Assembly (NCBI GenBank): GCA_033439265.1
Contig: JAVTVX010000013.1
Span: 17,402,500 to 17,466,499 of the forward strand
From: Dillenia suffruticosa
Taxonomy: Eukaryota; Streptophyta; Magnoliopsida; Dilleniales; Dilleniaceae
DNA: 64,000 bases
Direction: 5' to 3'
Under the pieces are notes generated by a model. It was given only the letters and a program-made list of their open reading frames with translations. It did not search any database and was not told the origin of the DNA. Position numbers and translations under genes: made by a program. Shown one piece after another: positions 42,971-64,000 of this stretch; positions within the stretch are counted from its first letter, which is position 1; the number at the start of each line of letters is the position of its first letter.

Positions 42971-44250
42971 CTAGACTGTTTTTTTTCTTATTACTGATTT
43001 ACACTATATTTTTTACTAAATAATAATTTAATTTAATATTAAGTTAATTATAAATTTAAAAAATATTTATACAGTAAAAAAAAAATACAATTTACATATC
43101 TCGTGATACCCCACGCGTTTCACGGCTTGTGACTAGTTCGGTTAAATCTGAAGATGAAAATTAATTTGCTTAATTTGTCCAAAAGAAAAGCCTAGAAGGT
43201 GACACCGCACTGGCAGGTGGCAGCATCTTCTGGAAAAAGGTTAAAAGTGTCACGTTAAGTTAAATAAAAAGATCAATTGTAGTAAAATTCTAAAAAACGT
43301 GAAATTCCCAATATTCTAAAATGAATAAATGCAGGCTCTTTTACGGTGTTTTTGGGTTGATCTTCCTAAATTTATCTTAACCAGTTTATATTTTTTTAAA
43401 AATTTATATAATAATTTTGAAGTTTTTAAGTTCCTAAATTATATTTTTAAAATAAATTATTAAAATATTTGAATAAAATAATTTATATTATTTAGATAAT
43501 AAAATATTAATGAAAGTTATTTAATCAATTTACATAAAAAATAACTTATAAATTATATAAAAAAGTTGAGATGTTTAACGGTTTTTAAATTTTAAATATT
43601 TTATTTTTAGATATTTATCTATTTATTTATTTATTTTTATTTTTATTTTTATTATTTTATATATATATATTTTATATTTTATATTTTTTTCTATATTTTT
43701 TAAATTTGTTTTTCAAATGACAAGATCCCAAATATTAAAATTAAAACTTAGTTTGTTGTTGTTGTATAAATTATGTAAAAAAATTATCAAACAAATTTTT
43801 TAGACTTATAAATTTCAAACATTTAAGATATTTTAAAAAAATTACAAATTTAACTAATATCATGTTTTACACAAGAAAAATTTGAATTCGTAAATTTCTA
43901 GATTTTTTTTTTCTTTTTAAAACTCACAATTTCTAATTTTTTGTCACTTTTTTTGTGTACTCGTGTTTTTTTTTTTTTTTTTTTTAACGGAAATCAAAAT
44001 TTTAATATCCTAGAAAAACGTATTTAGTTGACTTGAGAAAATCCACCGGCTGCGTCATCATGACGCGGTGAAGAATCGAGGTTTTCTGCTGGCAATGGCA
44101 TTATCATATACAAATACAAAACACAAGGGCAATGTCGACCCCCCGAATGGAATTTGGAAAAGAAAGAAGAAAAACTGTAAACCTTCGTCGGAAGGTGTTT
44201 CTCAACTCCCGTCCTTCCTTGCGTTAACTCAATCCAGCCTAGCCGGCCCC
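42971..44250. other. AT-rich upstream flank of the diacylglycerol kinase gene
   Basis: No coding sequence is recognised. A short GC-richer segment with the inverted-looking words CACGCGTTTCACGGCTTGTG at about 43112-43131 and CTAGT just after it looks like a transposon end following the T-rich array. (ATTT)n-like sequence lies near 43620-43680. The distal part presumably includes the promoter. Confidence 0.4.
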
Positions 44251-44287
44251 ATCTCTCTCTCTCTCTTTCTCTCTTTCTCTCTCTCCA
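44251..44287 (+). promoter_or_regulatory. Pyrimidine (Y-patch-like) tract upstream of the kinase gene
   Basis: An almost pure CT run of about 36 bases, 200 bp upstream of the start codon. Plant core promoters and 5' UTRs often carry such a Y patch near the transcription start. No TATA box is clear, so the role is inferred from position only. Confidence 0.35.
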
Positions 44288-44444
44288 TCGCGATCTTGTC
44301 ATTTTCTCTTTCGAAAAAAGTCGGTCTCTTTTTCTCTCCCTTTAAACCTTTTGATATAGAGGTAACAATTTCCATTAATATACTGTACATTTATACATGA
44401 GAATTCGTATAAATTTGCTTCTTAAACCTCCTTGAGAATATTGT

Positions 44445-44446
<2 letters not shown>

Positions 44447-44489
<43 letters not shown>
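44447..44489 (+). repeat. (GA)n microsatellite abutting the start codon
   Basis: About 21 GA units run directly into the kinase ATG at 44490. It is part of the 5' UTR. Length changes here would alter leader length but not the protein. Confidence 0.9.
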
Positions 44490-62999
<18,510 letters not shown>

Positions 63000-64000
63000 C
63001 ACCAACCTTTCGTGCTAAAGCTGATCTCATTTGTAGCTTGCTTCTAATTTATGCATTTGTGTAAAATGTAAATTATTCAGTAATTTGGCCTCATTATTTT
63101 CATTATTTTACAAGTTCGAATGCTTACCTGTTTCTAAGAGTGGCTTAAGCTTGTATTAGGTTATGGGTACACAAATTGCATAAGCGTTAAATGTGCATTT
63201 ATATTAATATCAAGGGAAGCGAGGTGTGCAGTGGGCCCAGGTGTGGGATGGGTCTCTGATAGATTAAAGTTCATAATTTAATGGAAATTGCAACCTCAAA
63301 GGTTTTCTTTGCCCAATGTTTTGAACCTTTCCTAAATGTAATGATGCTCTTTCGTGTTTTAAGATGTCGATTCAAGAAGGAAGAGACGTCTCTTCCTTCT
63401 AATGAGAGATTCAATAAAGTCCTTGTAATGGATTTGGATTTCCTACCAAACTGAATCAAATTCTGAGTTGCCCCATAAGCCACCTGTTTTTTATTTATTT
63501 TTATTTTTTTGGCTGCAGTTGATGAATTACCATTTGCTTTTGCATGACTACATTCTTTTATGAGTGAGGGGAGACATGGTACAGCAACTTATGATGAACT
63601 TCGTAGTTTGTTGATTTACATATTTTTTGCAGACTTTACCCTAAATTCCTAATCTGGGGTGCTGATGATTGTTTGTAATAGAGAGGATGAGAGGAATAAT
63701 ATTTTGGATTTTCCTAAAACTTCTAAGTTGGGATCCTTGGCTAACATCTGGTGCAGCCAGGACTCAAGTGCCTATGGGTTCTATCATTCCAGCAGTGATG
63801 ACATCGATGATTTGAATAAAAAAAAAAAAAAAAAACCGATGATGAGGTTATGAGGAAGTAGAAGGGGCTTCTTAGACGTACTTTATACATGATATAAATT
63901 AGAGAGTCCAAGGCACTTATAAGAATCCAATAAAAAAATTTTAGTATTTAATACTTAAGAAAATAATTCTGGAAAATTTAAAAATTTTTTAATTATGATT
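63000..64000. other. 3' UTR and downstream flank of the kinase gene
   Basis: The proximal part is the probable 3' UTR. No canonical AATAAA lies in the first 200 bases, so the cleavage site cannot be placed. The distal part holds a polyadenylated retro-fragment. No further gene is recognised before the window ends. Confidence 0.45.
63640..63836 (+). pseudogene. Polyadenylated retro-fragment of an unknown gene
   Basis: A coding-like stretch ends in a Ser/Asp-rich motif (YGFYHSSSDDIDD) and runs into an A tract of about 18 bases at 63818-63835. The 42 bp around 63759-63800 match 31466-31507 (opposite strand). The A tract and the second copy elsewhere suggest reverse-transcribed insertion. The parent is not identified. 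Confidence 0.35.

Overview
This is plant nuclear DNA, most likely from a woody eudicot. It is AT-rich and dominated by retrotransposons, MITEs and microsatellites. It holds three intron-rich protein genes whose exons could be joined into complete reading frames with GT-AG introns and one GC-AG intron. There is no operon structure, CRISPR array, rRNA or intact tRNA gene. The species cannot be named from the sequence alone.

Layout. (1) 1-5.2 kb is AT-rich intergenic DNA. Two very short tRNA-like SINEs follow at 5.24-5.63 kb. (2) A 9-exon minus-strand gene (coding 14600 to 6851) encodes a secreted protein with four Asp-boxes, of the plant sialidase/BNR-like beta-propeller family. A 255-bp tandem duplication lies just upstream of its start codon. 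(3) 16030-22091 is a degenerate Ty1/copia element with both LTRs, PBS and PPT, but without gag. (4) 22.5-27.43 kb is a decayed L1-type LINE ending in poly(A). Its ORF1 region is interrupted by a 957-bp near-palindromic purine/pyrimidine fold-back element with a 9-bp target duplication (Mutator-like). (5) A 9-exon plus-strand gene (30034-37335) encodes a TrmO/TsaA-type tRNA-threonylcarbamoyladenosine methyltransferase with an N-terminal hydrophobic anchor. (6) 37.3-44.2 kb is intergenic, with SINEs and a T-rich array of roughly 117-bp period. (7) A 12-exon plus-strand gene (44490-62999) encodes a plant cluster II diacylglycerol kinase of 482 residues. Its introns are enlarged by a SINE, a putative hAT-like element, LINE fragments and an RTE-clade LINE. 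(8) 63-64 kb is downstream DNA with a polyadenylated retro-fragment.

The three genes do unrelated jobs: a secreted glycosidase-like protein, tRNA modification and lipid signalling. Nothing suggests they are functionally linked. I see no convincing previously undescribed multi-gene system. The most notable items are the Mutator-like hairpin that splits a LINE reading frame, a family of about 80-95-bp SINEs with target duplications, the GC-AG intron in the TrmO gene, a deletion junction with templated filler inside the LINE, and the duplicated 5' region of the sialidase-like gene.
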